Positions 45,772 to 55,794 of a stretch of DNA of 64,000 nucleotides are shown here, one piece after another. The DNA lies in assembly GCA_037974965.1 (NCBI GenBank), contig JBBPFI010000002.1, positions 1,922,001-1,986,000 of the forward strand, written 5' to 3'. Under the pieces are notes generated by a model. That model was not told the DNA's origin and made no database searches. It saw only the letters and a program-made list of their open reading frames with translations. A program made the translations under genes and the position numbers. The DNA comes from Dacryopinax spathularia. Taxonomy: Eukaryota; Basidiomycota; Dacrymycetes; Dacrymycetales; Dacrymycetaceae. How positions within the stretch are numbered: position 1 is the first letter of the stretch; each line of letters starts with the position of its first letter.

Positions 45772-47059
45772 CCCAAAGCTAGAGCAGGGTAACGGCAGGT
45801 ACTAGAGAAAGACAAGTTGAAAGGCAGATGCTTGGGCGTTGGTCGAGAGACGCTGCCTCGTGCTGATAGCAAAGCGGAGGCTATCAGTCCAAATCCGAAT
45901 TTAGATGGCGTCTGACTGCTGACATACGGGGTGGACCACTGATACCTATATAACCCATCATCCCCCTTGCAGAGGTTGCCAGTCCTAATGACAGATAGCG
46001 GTGACTGGTAACAAATATCGTAAGTAATGCAGAGAGGAAAAGAAAGACGGCAGTCGCCGTCGTGTTCAGCCCAGATGGTCATGTTTCAGGTCCCTTCCAA
46101 CACCTCAGTTAGCGCTCTCCGGAAGAGCGCTCTCTTCCTCCTACGCGTTCATCTCGTCACCTCGCTTTCTTCCAACAACGGTCTTATTCTTCATTGAGCT
46201 CTGGATACCCATGTCATATACAGTGTGGATCTGCTGATGGAGCCTTTCCTGTATGAGGCTCGTCGAAGAATGGCCGGAAGCGTGAAAAGCGGGAGTCGGA
46301 GTCGCGTGGAGCTGACGGAGTACTGAGTGTGCGCATTTACCTTCCTCCACCCGAGAGTCCCGTATGCTAACAGCGTATTATTAGTGGTCAGCGAAGCTCA
46401 GGAAGCGTAGATATGCGGCATTTGGTTGGTCAGACGCAAGTCTCAGTTCAGAGCGCCCTGTCCGAACCACTGCACGTCCCCTGGCTTGCTGCCGACCGCA
46501 AGCTCTCAAGCCGGCCAAACTATGACTTCTCATGTCCACCTCATTGGCTTCTCTGCGGTGCCGTACTTGAGCGTGGGAAGACCTCTTGCGCGGTACGGGG
46601 CAGATGACCGACTTTCAACACCACCGGAATCCTACTTGAGCGCATGTATTTGCCTTTGGTTGCAGAATGACGAGGCTTCTCCTGAGGGCAACTTCCCAAA
46701 CCTCATTTTCGCTCTTGTTCGGTTCTCTGCGTCGCTCTCAGCCGCATCATCTTCTCTGCAAGGTCTCTGGTCCATCTTCTCCGACCACCAACATGGTTGT
46801 GAGCTAGTCGTATTGCTTATATGTATGTCAAATGGATGTGCTAAGTACAGTCGCAGGCTACATAACCAAGAGCCCAACATGAAGAACGTAAATCATATCT
46901 TTCGTGAAGAGAAAAATCACCCTCGCTAGCACATTACAATGCGCTCGCTATATTCAACCACCTTCCTCCTCGTCTCTCCTCCCGGTCGCATGCATAGCAG
47001 TCAATCGTGGTGCGTTCAGGTGCATCTCCGCCCCTCCGCTATTGCAGTGCCTGGAGCTG
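45772..47059. other. large gap with possible small exons
   Basis: About 1.3 kb. On the minus strand 46141-46350 ends a frame HSSTSLIQERLHQQIHTVYD...GRKRGDEMNA that looks protein-like, and ~46730-46800 could encode MDQRPCREDDAAESDAENRT followed by a possible donor. I could not join them into one consistent model, so a small unknown minus-strand gene remains possible. A 500-nt plus-strand frame (46426-46929) has no family features. Confidence 0.35.
45946..45953 (-). promoter_or_regulatory. TATA-like box of NYN gene 2
   Basis: TTATATAG on the minus strand, ~175 bp upstream of the start at 45771. Confidence 0.4.
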
Positions 47060-47386
47060 CTATGCACCAACCCGCCTCGCCTTCAACATCCCCCAAACCC
47101 AACCCAAAGCAGCGTCCTTCCCCATGTTCAGTCCAGTCGTGACGATCAAAACGAGTCCCCAGAGGATGAACGTCAACAGCAACAAGAGCGGCGTCGCGTC
47201 CCCCGGCCAGAGATAGGCTCTCCATGCCCTTGCACTTGCTGCGAGCTGACTTGCTAGCGAGAGCCGGTGTACGGCTGGGAGGAAGATCCTTGATCCCCCC
47301 GGAAGATGGGTTGATGGTGCCGGTGGGGAGTATTGTGGTAGTAACGGCGGTGAAAGGTCGCGCTTTGGCTTAGGTGAGGATGGCAT
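47060..47386 (-). CDS. single-helix membrane protein, inverted paralogue 1
   Basis: Single-exon gene of 108 residues; start ATG 47386 (MPSSPKPKRDLSPPLLPQYS), stop at 47060. A Pro/Ser-rich N-terminal half is followed by the conserved AWRAYLWPGDATPLLLLLTF and one membrane helix, LTFILWGLVLIVTTGLN, then a short tail GWVWGMLKARRVGA. Clearly related, about 60 percent identical by eye, to the protein encoded on the opposite strand at 52234-52560; conservation over the whole length supports both as real genes. No signal peptide; the helix near the C terminus suggests a tail-anchored or simple type II/III topology with basic residues at the end. Family unknown. Confidence 0.78.
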   Translation of the reverse strand: MPSSPKPKRDLSPPLLPQYSPPAPSTHLPGGSRIFLPAVHRLSLASQLAASARAWRAYLWPGDATPLLLLLTFILWGLVLIVTTGLNMGKDAALGWVWGMLKARRVGA

Positions 47387-48435
47387 CGTCTAACTCGGAG
47401 CCTGTGGGGAGACGACGATATGCTCAAAGAGAGGTAGAGGGGCGAGGATGAGCTGAATGCTGGTCTGGCGACCAGCTGGCCCTAGAATATCTCTCTCTAT
47501 AACACCGAAATTCCTGATCCCTTGTCCCCTGCCCCTCCAGCCAACGAACAGCAGAGTCGTCTGCTGCCCTTCTTCCCAGAATAGACCACACGCACTGTCC
47601 GCGGTACGTGACCAGGGTTGGCCTGCCTTCTTCCGCCTTTTTGTGCTTCCTGAAACGTGAGATATATGACAGCGGAGAGCAGGGGGTGGGAATGCTGAGT
47701 AAGCCACAGGGCAAAAGGCGGGGTAAAGTGTGTAGGCTGAGGGCTTGGCGAGAGGGTTGGGTCGCGAGGGAGCTTGTGTGGTTGTTGGAAACCAAACGTG
47801 CTTAGTAAGACACGAGAAAAAGTCGAGCTGCGGCGACGGGGAGAGGGGTATTATATGGTTGCTGAAACGAGGAGCGCGCAGCCCCTGCGGATGTTGACCA
47901 GGACAGGACAGCGGGCCAGGTCAAAAAGGATCGGGAAGGCATAGGAATTCGCATGATCGTTCCCACCGATCGTAACAGGCGCAGTCGCCGCATCGTTCCA
48001 CACTGCTGGTGCCAGCTGGTCATACCTGACGAGCTGACAGCGGTGCTGTCCACGTTCGCCACAGCCCATCTAGAGATCTACGATCATCAGCCTCGTGAGA
48101 GCCGCATTTAGCCTGCAGGGGACTGAGAAGGCGCGAGGAAGAGGAAGGGGAAGGAACCCGCTGTCAAGCGCTGTCAAAAGTGGATCGGGAAGCGCGAGAC
48201 ATTCACTCATTCGGTGGCTCGGAGAAGCTGATGAACCCTGGCCTGCGCCGCGGTAAGAAGAGAGATGCGGAAGACTTTTTGGATGACGGAGTGGGCACGT
48301 AGGGGTTATGTCAGCTGGAATGAGGGGCGGGAATGTGGACTGAGATGAGCGGAGGCTGGGGCTGCGGGCAAAGTCTGTAGTCTGATTCCTCGCAGAACAA
48401 AGACAACCGAGGAGATCACCGGATACTGCTGATAA
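47387..48435. other. gap upstream of membrane protein 1
   Basis: About 1 kb. Minus-strand frames at 47390-47795 are open but differ completely from the corresponding region of the paralogue, so are probably UTR or promoter. No gene seen. Confidence 0.45.
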
Positions 48436-48666
48436 TCAGCTGTCGAGACGCAGGTCAGCTGCGCTAAAGAAAGCCGCGAATGTGCAGAACACCCAACCTC
48501 GACGACGTAGAAGACACAGAGTTACCATTTCTCGTTCTAGTTCATTACAGAGTTCCTTCATCATTCTATTTTCTTCATGTGACCTTTCGTGAAACGCAGC
48601 AATTGCAAACAAAGTCGGCCCATCAACCCCTTCGCGCACGGCTCTCGGAGAGGTAGGCAGCGGCAT
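48436..48666 (-). other. small open reading frame abutting the phosphoglycerate mutase stop
   Basis: The stop codon TAG of the mutase (48667-48669) is followed at once by ATG (48664-48666), which opens a 76-codon frame MPLPTSPRAVREGVDGPTLF...NRMMKELCNELEREM. A possible donor GTAACTCTG after EREM with acceptor CTTTCTTTAG would give a 49-residue peptide. It may be plain 3' UTR, or a small downstream protein. No family recognised. Confidence 0.3.
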
Positions 48667-50596
48667 CTATTTCGTCTTTTTGAGGAGGGAGTGACCCGTC
48701 ATCTCTTCGGGGATGTCGAAGCCCTGTGTTTCGTTAATAAGTACTAGTGGATGGTTAGGTTGATGAGAACATTACCATGAGGTCGATGATAGTCGGGGCA
48801 ACGTCGCACAGCGCACCCTTCTCCTCATCCTTCTCCTCTACCAGCTCGAGCTGTCCCTTCTCGCCAGTGAGGATGAACGGAACCGGGTTGGTGGTATGCG
48901 AGGTCTGCGGCTCGCCAGTCTCAGGGTTGATCATCTGCTCCGCGTTCCCATGGTCGGCAGTAACGATCAGCGTGTAGCCCGCCTCCTCGCATGCGTCGTA
49001 CACCGTCTTCACAGCCTTGTCCGTCGCGGTGATCGCCTTGACCGCAGCGTCATACTTGCCAGTATGGCCGACCATGTCCGGAGGAGCAAAGTTGCACATC
49101 ACAAACTCGTACTTGCCAGACTTGACCTCCTCGGCGACTTTGTCGGCAACAGCCTGGACGGACATCTCGGGCTGCTGATCATAGGTCGGCACCTTCGGCG
49201 AGGGGATCATAAACCGTTCCTCGCCCGGGAACTGCTTCTCCACACCGCCATTGAAGAAGAAGGTGACGTGGGCGTACTTCTCCGTTTCTGAGAACTCGTC
49301 AGAGAAGACTCAACCTGTAAAAATGGATCCCCTCACCAGCAATATGGCATTGCTTGACGCCCTTCTTCGACAGCCACTCGGCAAGCACGTCATTCATGCC
49401 TTGGGGAGGGAAGGCAACGGGGAAGGTCCACTCAGGGTTGTAGCGTGACATGGTCGTGACGTTCTGAACGGAACATCAGCTGGGAGACTAGAGGACGGCA
49501 GGTTACATGCGCACCAGATTCTTCGGAACATCGACCTCCATCGGCTTCTCTGGGAACCCGAAGACGCTAACGATCTCGCGCATACGGTCCGAGCGATAGT
49601 TGAAGAAGAACAGAGTGTCGTTGTCTGCACTTCCCGTTAGCCACTGTCATGGCACCCATAGCAGCTCAAACCCACCCTTTATCCTCGTCTCCGGACCCCC
49701 GGTAATGAACGGCTTGAGGAACTCATCCGTCTCATCCTTGTCGTACCTCTCCTGGTACGTCTTGAGGAGATCATCCGTCTTCTCAGCCTCTCCCTTCACG
49801 AGCGCATCAACAGCAATCTTCACCCGCTCCCATCGTTTATCGCGATCCATCGCATAGTAACGACCGACGACGGTAACGACCTTCCCAACACCCTCCTTCT
49901 TGGTGAATTCGAGCAAGTGCTTAAGGTGGTCGATACCGGAATGCGGGTCGGTGTCGCGGCCGTCACCGATGAAGTGGATGTAGACTTCCGGGATCTGCTG
50001 CTCCTTGGCAGTCTCGATAAGGGCGAAGAGGTGGGCGATGTGAGAGTGTACACCACCATCGGATACCTACGACACGATCAGCACGAATGCCGTATGCAAG
50101 AGATGGTTCAACGCACTAGCCCGATGAGGTGGAGGCGCCCGTTCGACTTCTTGGCGTGCTGGAAGCTCTTGACAATGTTATCCGACTTGTGGAAGTCTCG
50201 CTTCTTGATGCTCTGGTCGATGCGAACAATGTCCTGCCATACGATGCGACCGGCGCCAATGTTTAAGTGGCTAACAGTGGTAGCGCATGTCAACAATCAG
50301 CCTGGAATCATAGTGGAGGTTCACGCACCCTACTTCGGAGTTGCCCATGAGCCCATCGGTCAGACCAACAGCGAGACCGTGCGCTTCAAGCAGGCGGTAG
50401 TTGTGTTTCTCGGCAATGCTGTCCATGGTCGTCGTATCGGCTGCCTCGATGGCATTTCCCTTCTGCCCGGGCTGCCGTGCGACTCCCCAACCATCATGAA
50501 CGCTATAAGCGCGCATACATTCAGCTCTCACAGCCGTTGTTGCGAGATGAGATGCCAAACTTACATGAGGCATACTTTGTGCTTGACTTGTACCAT
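48667..50596 (-). CDS. 2,3-bisphosphoglycerate-independent phosphoglycerate mutase (iPGM)
   Basis: Glycolytic enzyme that interconverts 3- and 2-phosphoglycerate using manganese and a phosphoserine intermediate. Start ATG 50596: MVQVKHKVCLIV, spliced (GTAAGTTTGG...CTTATAG) to HDGWGVARQPGQKGNA. The nucleophile Ser is in GLMGNSEVG, followed by HLNIGAGRIVWQDIVRID, VSDGGVHSHIAHLFAL, FIGDGRDTDP, DTLFFFNYRSDRMREI and VTFFFNGGVE. The metal ligands include NFAPPDMVGHTG and TADHGNAEQM. The last, tiny exon after a GTAATGTTC intron encodes GFDIPEEMTGHSLLKKTK. At least six exons, ~520 residues. Unrelated in fold to the histidine phosphatase at 18242-19613. Two CACGTG boxes lie upstream. Confidence 0.96.
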
Positions 50597-51124
50597 CTCA
50601 GCCAAGATAAATGATCAGAGGAAATGTAGAAGTGAAGTAGATGATGGTATGCGCAATGAGAGATGTGGGAAATTGATGGGGATGGATTATTCGCCGTTCC
50701 GTAACCGCCCAGCGGTTCTGCCTCAAATGACGCGCAGATTTATTTCCGTCGAGGCACGTGCACCACGTGGATTAAGGGACAAGGAGGTTGCCGGCGGTCC
50801 TCCACCTTCTTCCCTTCTTCTCCTACGTCGTGCCGCGAAAACCTGGTACATAGATTCCTCGCACTGGTCCTACGAAGAGAGATTCGAGGAGAGATTGACG
50901 TCCTTCAATGTCGAACACGCTAGGGAAACTCAGCTTACGACAACGACAAGAACGTTGAACGCCGTTGCGATCTCAACGGAATTGCACCAAGGATCAGGCT
51001 CGCTCGCTAGCTCGCTTCTACCCCAAGGTGTTGGGCTCGTACATCCGGCACCGATAATTCCCATCAAATACAGTACACCTCTGATTCTTCGTCCTGACTA
51101 TGCCTATGGTGTGGCCATGGGCTG
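50597..51124. other. divergent promoter, iPGM / unknown gene
   Basis: About 530 bp. Holds the CACGTG pair at 50755-50769. The long plus-strand frame across it is the antisense shadow of iPGM. Confidence 0.6.
50755..50769. promoter_or_regulatory. paired CACGTG boxes
   Basis: Two CACGTG hexamers (50755-50760 and 50764-50769) separated by 3 bp, ~160 bp upstream of the iPGM start. This hexamer is the core bound by fungal bHLH regulators, some of which control glycolytic genes. Confidence 0.55.
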
Positions 51125-51702
51125 ATGGAGGATACACACCAACAACCTGCAGAGGACAATGCGCTTTCCGATTTAGCTTTTGAACAGCCCGACATGGTGC
51201 TCTTCTCTCGAGCCTTCGGTCGGTCGGCATTAAAACAGGCAATCGATGATCTAAGCCGCACGCAAGAGCGCCGGGTGGCCGATGCTTCTCAAGCAGCGGA
51301 TGATTTGCGAAGCATGTTCGATTCGCCTACGGCGCAGGCCAGGGTTCAGGAACCACTGCGGAAATGCTACGCTTCCGCTTCTTCCACGGCTGACCATTGG
51401 TCTTTACATGTTCCTCATCTTCTCCTCCCCCTTATGGTCTCTCAAAAACGTACTGGTCTTTATTATGAGAAATCAGTGTGGATGATATCTCGTGGCGAAC
51501 CTCTGAAATCGACCAGTTCGCAGGCACCGATACTTTATGGCAACGTCTGGCAGATCACACCAAACTGGCAACGCAAACGAGAGAAGCAGCGGCGCCACAA
51601 AGGCTTGGCAGAAGTGGTCGCCGATATCAACAGACTAATCCCGACCAGGAGGAACTCTCCCGATGTCATGCGCCCATTCAGTCGTTTTCACAAATTATAT
51701 AA
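51125..51702 (+). CDS. uncharacterised protein (model uncertain)
   Basis: Start ATG 51125: MEDTHQQPAEDNALSDLAFE, FGRSALKQAIDDLSRTQERR, ASQAADDLRSMFDSPTAQA, an acidic helical stretch. Composition changes after ~51345. Two models are possible. In the first an intron from GTTCAGGAACC (weak donor) to AAATCAG joins to VDDISWRTSEIDQFAGTDTL, LWQRLADHTKLATQTREAAA and a stop at 51702. In the second the first frame simply runs on to 51781. I prefer the first, because its second exon keeps the same acidic helical character. No family recognised, no signal peptide. Transcribed away from iPGM. Confidence 0.4.
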
Positions 51703-52233
51703 GCTCCACCTCCCGCAGCCCGAAAAATATTGCCGCAGCCCGATCCTACCGAAAGAGGCGTCGAGATGTCACATCAGGTAACAACGGCGCAGACGGCTCC
51801 TCGCACAAACTCGGTCAATTCTTGACCCCGCCTCCACTGTCCGCGCGGCTCGAGCGTCCCGCAAAACCTTCTGGGAGCAGCCTTCCCACGCCTTGGTCGG
51901 CCTTGCCTCACCCCTTCGCGGTTGTATTTCTCGCGTTTCAGGAAGCCCGAGATGACAGAGGGGGTAACGGCCATTCTTTTCCTTTTCGGAGTTACTGGGG
52001 TAGCCTCCTGCACCGTGTTATGAGCTGCTGCAGCTGCCTTCCCGTGAGAAGCAAAGGAATGAAAGGATGTAAGGCCGGTTAATTGGGTAGGAAACAGCGC
52101 AGAAAGTTTGTCTGTATTGAGTTGGGCACCAGAGCAAATACGTAGAAGAACCGAATGGCTCCAACTCCTCCGAGCAAACCTCTCCTTCCTCTCGGCCACC
52201 CAGCTCCATCCCTGGAGCAGATCGCAACAAACG
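51703..52233. other. intergenic gap
   Basis: Upstream region of membrane protein 2. A minus-strand frame (51774-52349) is a shadow. No gene. Confidence 0.5.
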
Positions 52234-52560
52234 ATGCCCTCCTCTCCCAAGCCAGAAGACCGTAACCTTTCTCCGCCCCTATTACCACAATACTCCCCAC
52301 CACCATCTCCAACAGAGCGACAAAGCGGGAGAGTCTTCCTACCAGCCACTCATCGCCATTCGAGAAGAAGCCGTCTCGCCACCACCGCTGCAGCTTGGAG
52401 GGCATACCTCTGTCCGGGCGATGCAACGCCCCTCTTGGTCTTAATGACTTTCGTGCTCTGGGCACTCGTGTTGATTATTACTTCGGCTTTCAATGCCGGG
52501 AAGGCGGCCGCAGTCGCATGGTTGTGGGGGATGGTGAAAGCATGGCGAGCGGGCGCGTAG
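52234..52560 (+). CDS. single-helix membrane protein, inverted paralogue 2
   Basis: Single exon, 108 residues; start ATG 52234 (MPSSPKPEDRNLSPPLLPQY), stop TAG 52558-52560. Same plan and length as the protein at 47060-47386: Pro/Ser-rich half, AWRAYLCPGDATPLLVLMTF, one helix FVLWALVLIITSAFN, tail AWLWGMVKAWRAGA. The most conserved blocks are MPSSPKP, LSPPLLPQYSPP, AWRAYL.PGDATPLL and WGM.KA. The two genes lie head-out around iPGM, 4.8 kb apart. No flanking DNA similarity is visible, so the duplication is old and selection has kept the protein. Function unknown; probably an integral membrane protein of an internal membrane. Confidence 0.78.
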   Translation: MPSSPKPEDRNLSPPLLPQYSPPPSPTERQSGRVFLPATHRHSRRSRLATTAAAWRAYLCPGDATPLLVLMTFVLWALVLIITSAFNAGKAAAVAWLWGMVKAWRAGA

Positions 52561-53258
52561 CAGTGGCTCCACCGACAGTTTGCAGCTAGTGAGAGCCGAG
52601 GAGGGGAAGACTGCGTGAAGGAGCTTTGAGAATGTCATGTCCATGTTTGCTGGTGAGAGCTTCGCGCCGAGAACAACCCTCGAGAGTCGAGATGTTGATC
52701 AGGATTCACAGATACCGCAGTCACTCGTCTTGAACCCATCCTCCTGTATACCGATTTGAGGCGTCTTAACCGTTTGCCTTTAAAGTTCCCGCGTGTCCGA
52801 GTGCAGCTTTGCCGATGTCATCAACGAGATCGCAGGCGCCGTCTTCTCCGGATTGATTCACATGGCGGAGACGTTTTCTGCTTGTCCTTGCGCTTGATCC
52901 CCCCCCTTCAGCATATGTCCGAGAGGTGCGATGTGGAAGTGCGTCCCCCCAGATGGCCTGCGGAGTCGTCGAGAGAGACAGTTCGATGGCTTTCATTCAA
53001 GCAGCCTCGCGGCGTTCACTCATTCTTCTACCGCAATGGGCACTCCGCGTACTTGGACAAGAGATCTGAGGCGATGCTTGCAAATCTGCAAATCCGCAAA
53101 TAGCTCCGCCTCAAGCGAGTCGCCACAAAGCAGACCGACAGAGATACTTAAACCGGGTCCACCATCTCTTCCTCCACTCTCACCTCTACTGATCGGTCAG
53201 GTGTCCCGTCCCGTCCGGTGGATCAAGTTGCAAACGTCCGCTCCGGACCACGTTCGAT
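52561..53258. other. intergenic gap
   Basis: About 700 bp. A plus-strand frame (52756-53103) contains WLSFKQPRGVHSFFYRNGHS; it has no ATG-led partner exon that I can find. I see no firm gene. Confidence 0.4.
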
Positions 53259-53999
53259 ATGAAGCAGCTGGAGATGGAGCAAGCGCTCGAGGAAGATCGA
53301 CTGTCGTCTGAAGGCGGCAAACAAGAAAGCCTCGCAACCGGGCTCGGTACGGCAGTTTTGCCCGAGTCCGGTATCACAAGCAACACAGCCGATCCGCCGC
53401 CGACGTATGAAGAAGCGACCCGTCCCACACTTCCATCCAGCTCGAACGACCGGCAACCGCCCGTCGAGCCAATCCAGGCCAGCGACATGACCTACGAGCA
53501 CGGAGGAGACCAAGGACAGGCGGATCTCGACCTGTTGTTCCTCAAGAGAGCCGCCCGAGCGGTGAACGATCTCGAGATGCTCGCGTTTCTGGACGGCGAC
53601 CATCTCGCAGAGAAGCCGTCCGAAGGCTCGTTCGAGTTTCAGCCGGGCAAAGAGGTCGATATATGCGCGCAGAATCGCTCTCATAAGACCTCCGATCGCT
53701 TCCAGACGAAAGAAATGGATGCTCTGCAGCACGCCGAAACGAACCCAGCCGAGCACTGGGCTGCAAAAATACATCCTGCCGAGCACTGGGCTGCAAAAAT
53801 ACATCCTGCCGAGCTAGCCGCGCTGGTCGGGATGCACCCTCGTCCGTTCGATCACGACCTTCCCTCTGATCGAGTAACCCCGGAAGGGTACGCCAGCTAC
53901 ACGATGGCACTTGCCGAGGTTTCGTGGACGGCGCATCAAGCCTTTCATAAGCGCAAGGTCGGCGGGCATTGGTGGTCCAGCGGAACGGGACCCGTGTAG
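53259..53999 (+). CDS. uncharacterised PPxY-containing acidic protein
   Basis: Intronless frame of 246 residues; start ATG 53259 (MKQLEMEQALEEDRLSSEGG), stop TAG at 53997-53999. The N-terminal third is disordered and includes PPPTYEEATRP, a PPxY motif of the kind bound by WW domains of Nedd4/Rsp5-type ubiquitin ligases. The middle, LDLLFLKRAARAVNDLEMLA, FLDGDHLAEKPSEGSFEFQP, looks helical. A 10-residue repeat, AEHWAAKIHP, occurs twice in exact tandem at DNA level. The C-terminal part (PRPFDHDLPSDRVTPEGYAS) has a folded look and ends GGHWWSSGTGPV. No signal peptide or membrane helix. Family unknown; could be a Rsp5 adaptor. Confidence 0.62.
   Translation: MKQLEMEQALEEDRLSSEGGKQESLATGLGTAVLPESGITSNTADPPPTYEEATRPTLPSSSNDRQPPVEPIQASDMTYEHGGDQGQADLDLLFLKRAARAVNDLEMLAFLDGDHLAEKPSEGSFEFQPGKEVDICAQNRSHKTSDRFQTKEMDALQHAETNPAEHWAAKIHPAEHWAAKIHPAELAALVGMHPRPFDHDLPSDRVTPEGYASYTMALAEVSWTAHQAFHKRKVGGHWWSSGTGPV
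53748..53807 (+). repeat. 30-bp exact tandem duplication inside a gene
   Basis: Units 53748-53777 and 53778-53807 are identical and begin GCCGAGCACTGGG; in frame, each adds ten residues (AEHWAAKIHP). A third copy is started (GCCGAG) and then diverges. Exact identity shows that it is recent. Confidence 0.9.
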
Positions 54000-54182
54000 C
54001 AGTCGAAGGAAGCAGCTATATGCGCGAGCGGAATGTTCCTCTATTCCAGACAGTACCGAGTATTACCTGTATGAGGGTCAACGACGTGTCTTAATAGGAG
54101 ACATGGGAGACCAAATCGGAATACTCACAAATATATGAGGCGCATATACCTAGTCTGGGGTAGATCTGAAAACCGATGACTG

Positions 54183-55096
54183 TCACCACCATCGCATCTT
54201 GCCCAACCTCATTCTTCCCGACACACCCACACCGACGAGCAGCAAGCTCAACCCGAACCCCACTCCTCTGTACATCGGTGACGCGTACGTCCTCGCCCAT
54301 CCGCTCCACTCTCCCGCTAGAAGCGCGGTGAGCAACATCCACAGCAGGAGCAGATACCCGCTGATACGATGCCACTTCCACATCCTCTTCGCCTTCAACT
54401 CTCCTCCGAATGCTCGCCCTTTCCACCAGACACTCGCTGCGCCGAACGCGCTTTGGAATATCAGCCCGACGTACGCGACGAGGCCGAAGTAGGCGTGCCA
54501 GGAGATCAAATGTGGTGCACTGTGCGAGATCTTGTTGAGGACGATGGCGCTCGTTCCTGCCGTAATGGAGAGGAGACATGCGATTTGAAGGACCTGATGT
54601 CGCGATAGGCCAAGCTTCTTTGATGCAGGCGTGGCTGTCGGTTGTAGGGTCTGGATGCCTGACAAAGCATATAATCAGCACGAATCCAGATAGCTATTGA
54701 AACATTGGGACGCACCCATGACCATGAACGCGATCCCTAAACTCTGATATGACGGGTGCCATGGGAACCATTCTCGCTTTGGTGCAAGCATAGCGGTGGT
54801 GATTGCCAGGTACCAAGACGCAAGAAGAAAGGTGAGGAGGCCGACGAAGGTAATGTTGTAGTACAGCATGTCGCCAGCTGCAAGGAGTGTATCTCAGACG
54901 GCTTCATTAGTTGAAGGAGAGTGCAAGACGCACGTCGGGACTCCTTAATTGACGCGGGCGAGAAAGACGGTCCAGGTAGCCCATCTCTGCCAGTGTCGCC
55001 GTCCAGCAACCGCTCCTGTCCGACTTGTGGCGATTCCAAGGCTGTTGGTGATTTTGGGGCCGGGTAGGTTTGCCGCAGCTGGACGCTGTCCGTCAT
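54183..55096 (-). CDS. cytochrome b561-type membrane protein 1
   Basis: Three exons, ~270 residues, six membrane helices. Start ATG 55096 (MTDSVQLRQTYPAP), matching MDDVQL of the paralogue at 57303-58287. A cytosolic leader of ~55 residues with ERLLDGD precedes helix 1 (ITFVGLLTFLLASWYLA). Histidines that fit heme ligation in b561 proteins occur in WFPWHPSYQSLGIAFMVMG, LSRHQVLQIA, LISWHAYFGLVAY and MWKWHRISGYLLLLWML. IQTLQPTATPASKK links helices 2 and 3. b561 proteins pass electrons across internal or plasma membranes, for example from ascorbate to ferric iron. The end is GRMRLGKMRWW. Introns at the same positions as in the paralogue. Confidence 0.87.
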
Positions 55097-55794
55097 CCTA
55101 GACAACGTGCTTCTAACTTCGATCGAATAACGAGGCGAAGTGCTGGTTGTTGAACGTTGAGGTGCATATGGGTCACCGCGGATGGCCGGCCATCGACGTG
55201 GTCCACACTGGCAGGCTCTAAGGGACGAACGCGTTCCCATGCGCCCGATCACAAGCCATGGCTTGATCGGGTAATCCACTGGCTGTCACCAACGACACAG
55301 ATTGAAGTCCATCCTCCTTGCTCCTCCGGTCTCTTCGCTCAGCTCATCTCAGCTCATTGATACCCTTCGTCTACGCTTTGTGATGACTGGTCTGTCATTG
55401 TGCTTACTGAAGGAGAACAAGATGTGTCTGATAACTGGACTTGAGAATACTGTACCTGCCGTCTCTGCTTGCACTGAGCGTAATCCTCCAATTCGACAAT
55501 GATCGATCGGAATACTGTTGCACGCCCAACTTGCTCAACGGTGCTTTGGCTGGAGGCTGCTGTTAGCAATCTGGCTGGCAAGAGATCCAAGGTGCTGTAC
55601 GCGTTTCTGTTGCGCTGCGATGGTTCTGGCGCCTAAGAAGGAGAACGCTGTGCTCCGGATCAGCACTCTTTACCCGGAAATCCGGCCTTGCTCCTCCCAC
55701 TAGCAGCTTTGTCCGCAGCACCGACATCTCCTTGCTTTCTACTATCCATCCTTTCCGTTGGCACTAGTTTCCCCACCAAGCCATCCACTACGAC
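55097..55794. other. divergent promoter region
   Basis: About 700 bp between b561 gene 1 (minus) and the helical protein gene (plus). No convincing frame or TATA box. Confidence 0.5.

Noticed and set aside
46426-46929. 167-codon plus-strand frame
   Set aside because: Open frame without a family motif, low-grade composition, and overlaps possible minus-strand exons.
49917-51125. 402-codon plus-strand open frame
   Set aside because: It is antisense to the iPGM exons and promoter, does not respect the clear iPGM splice sites, and has no domain.
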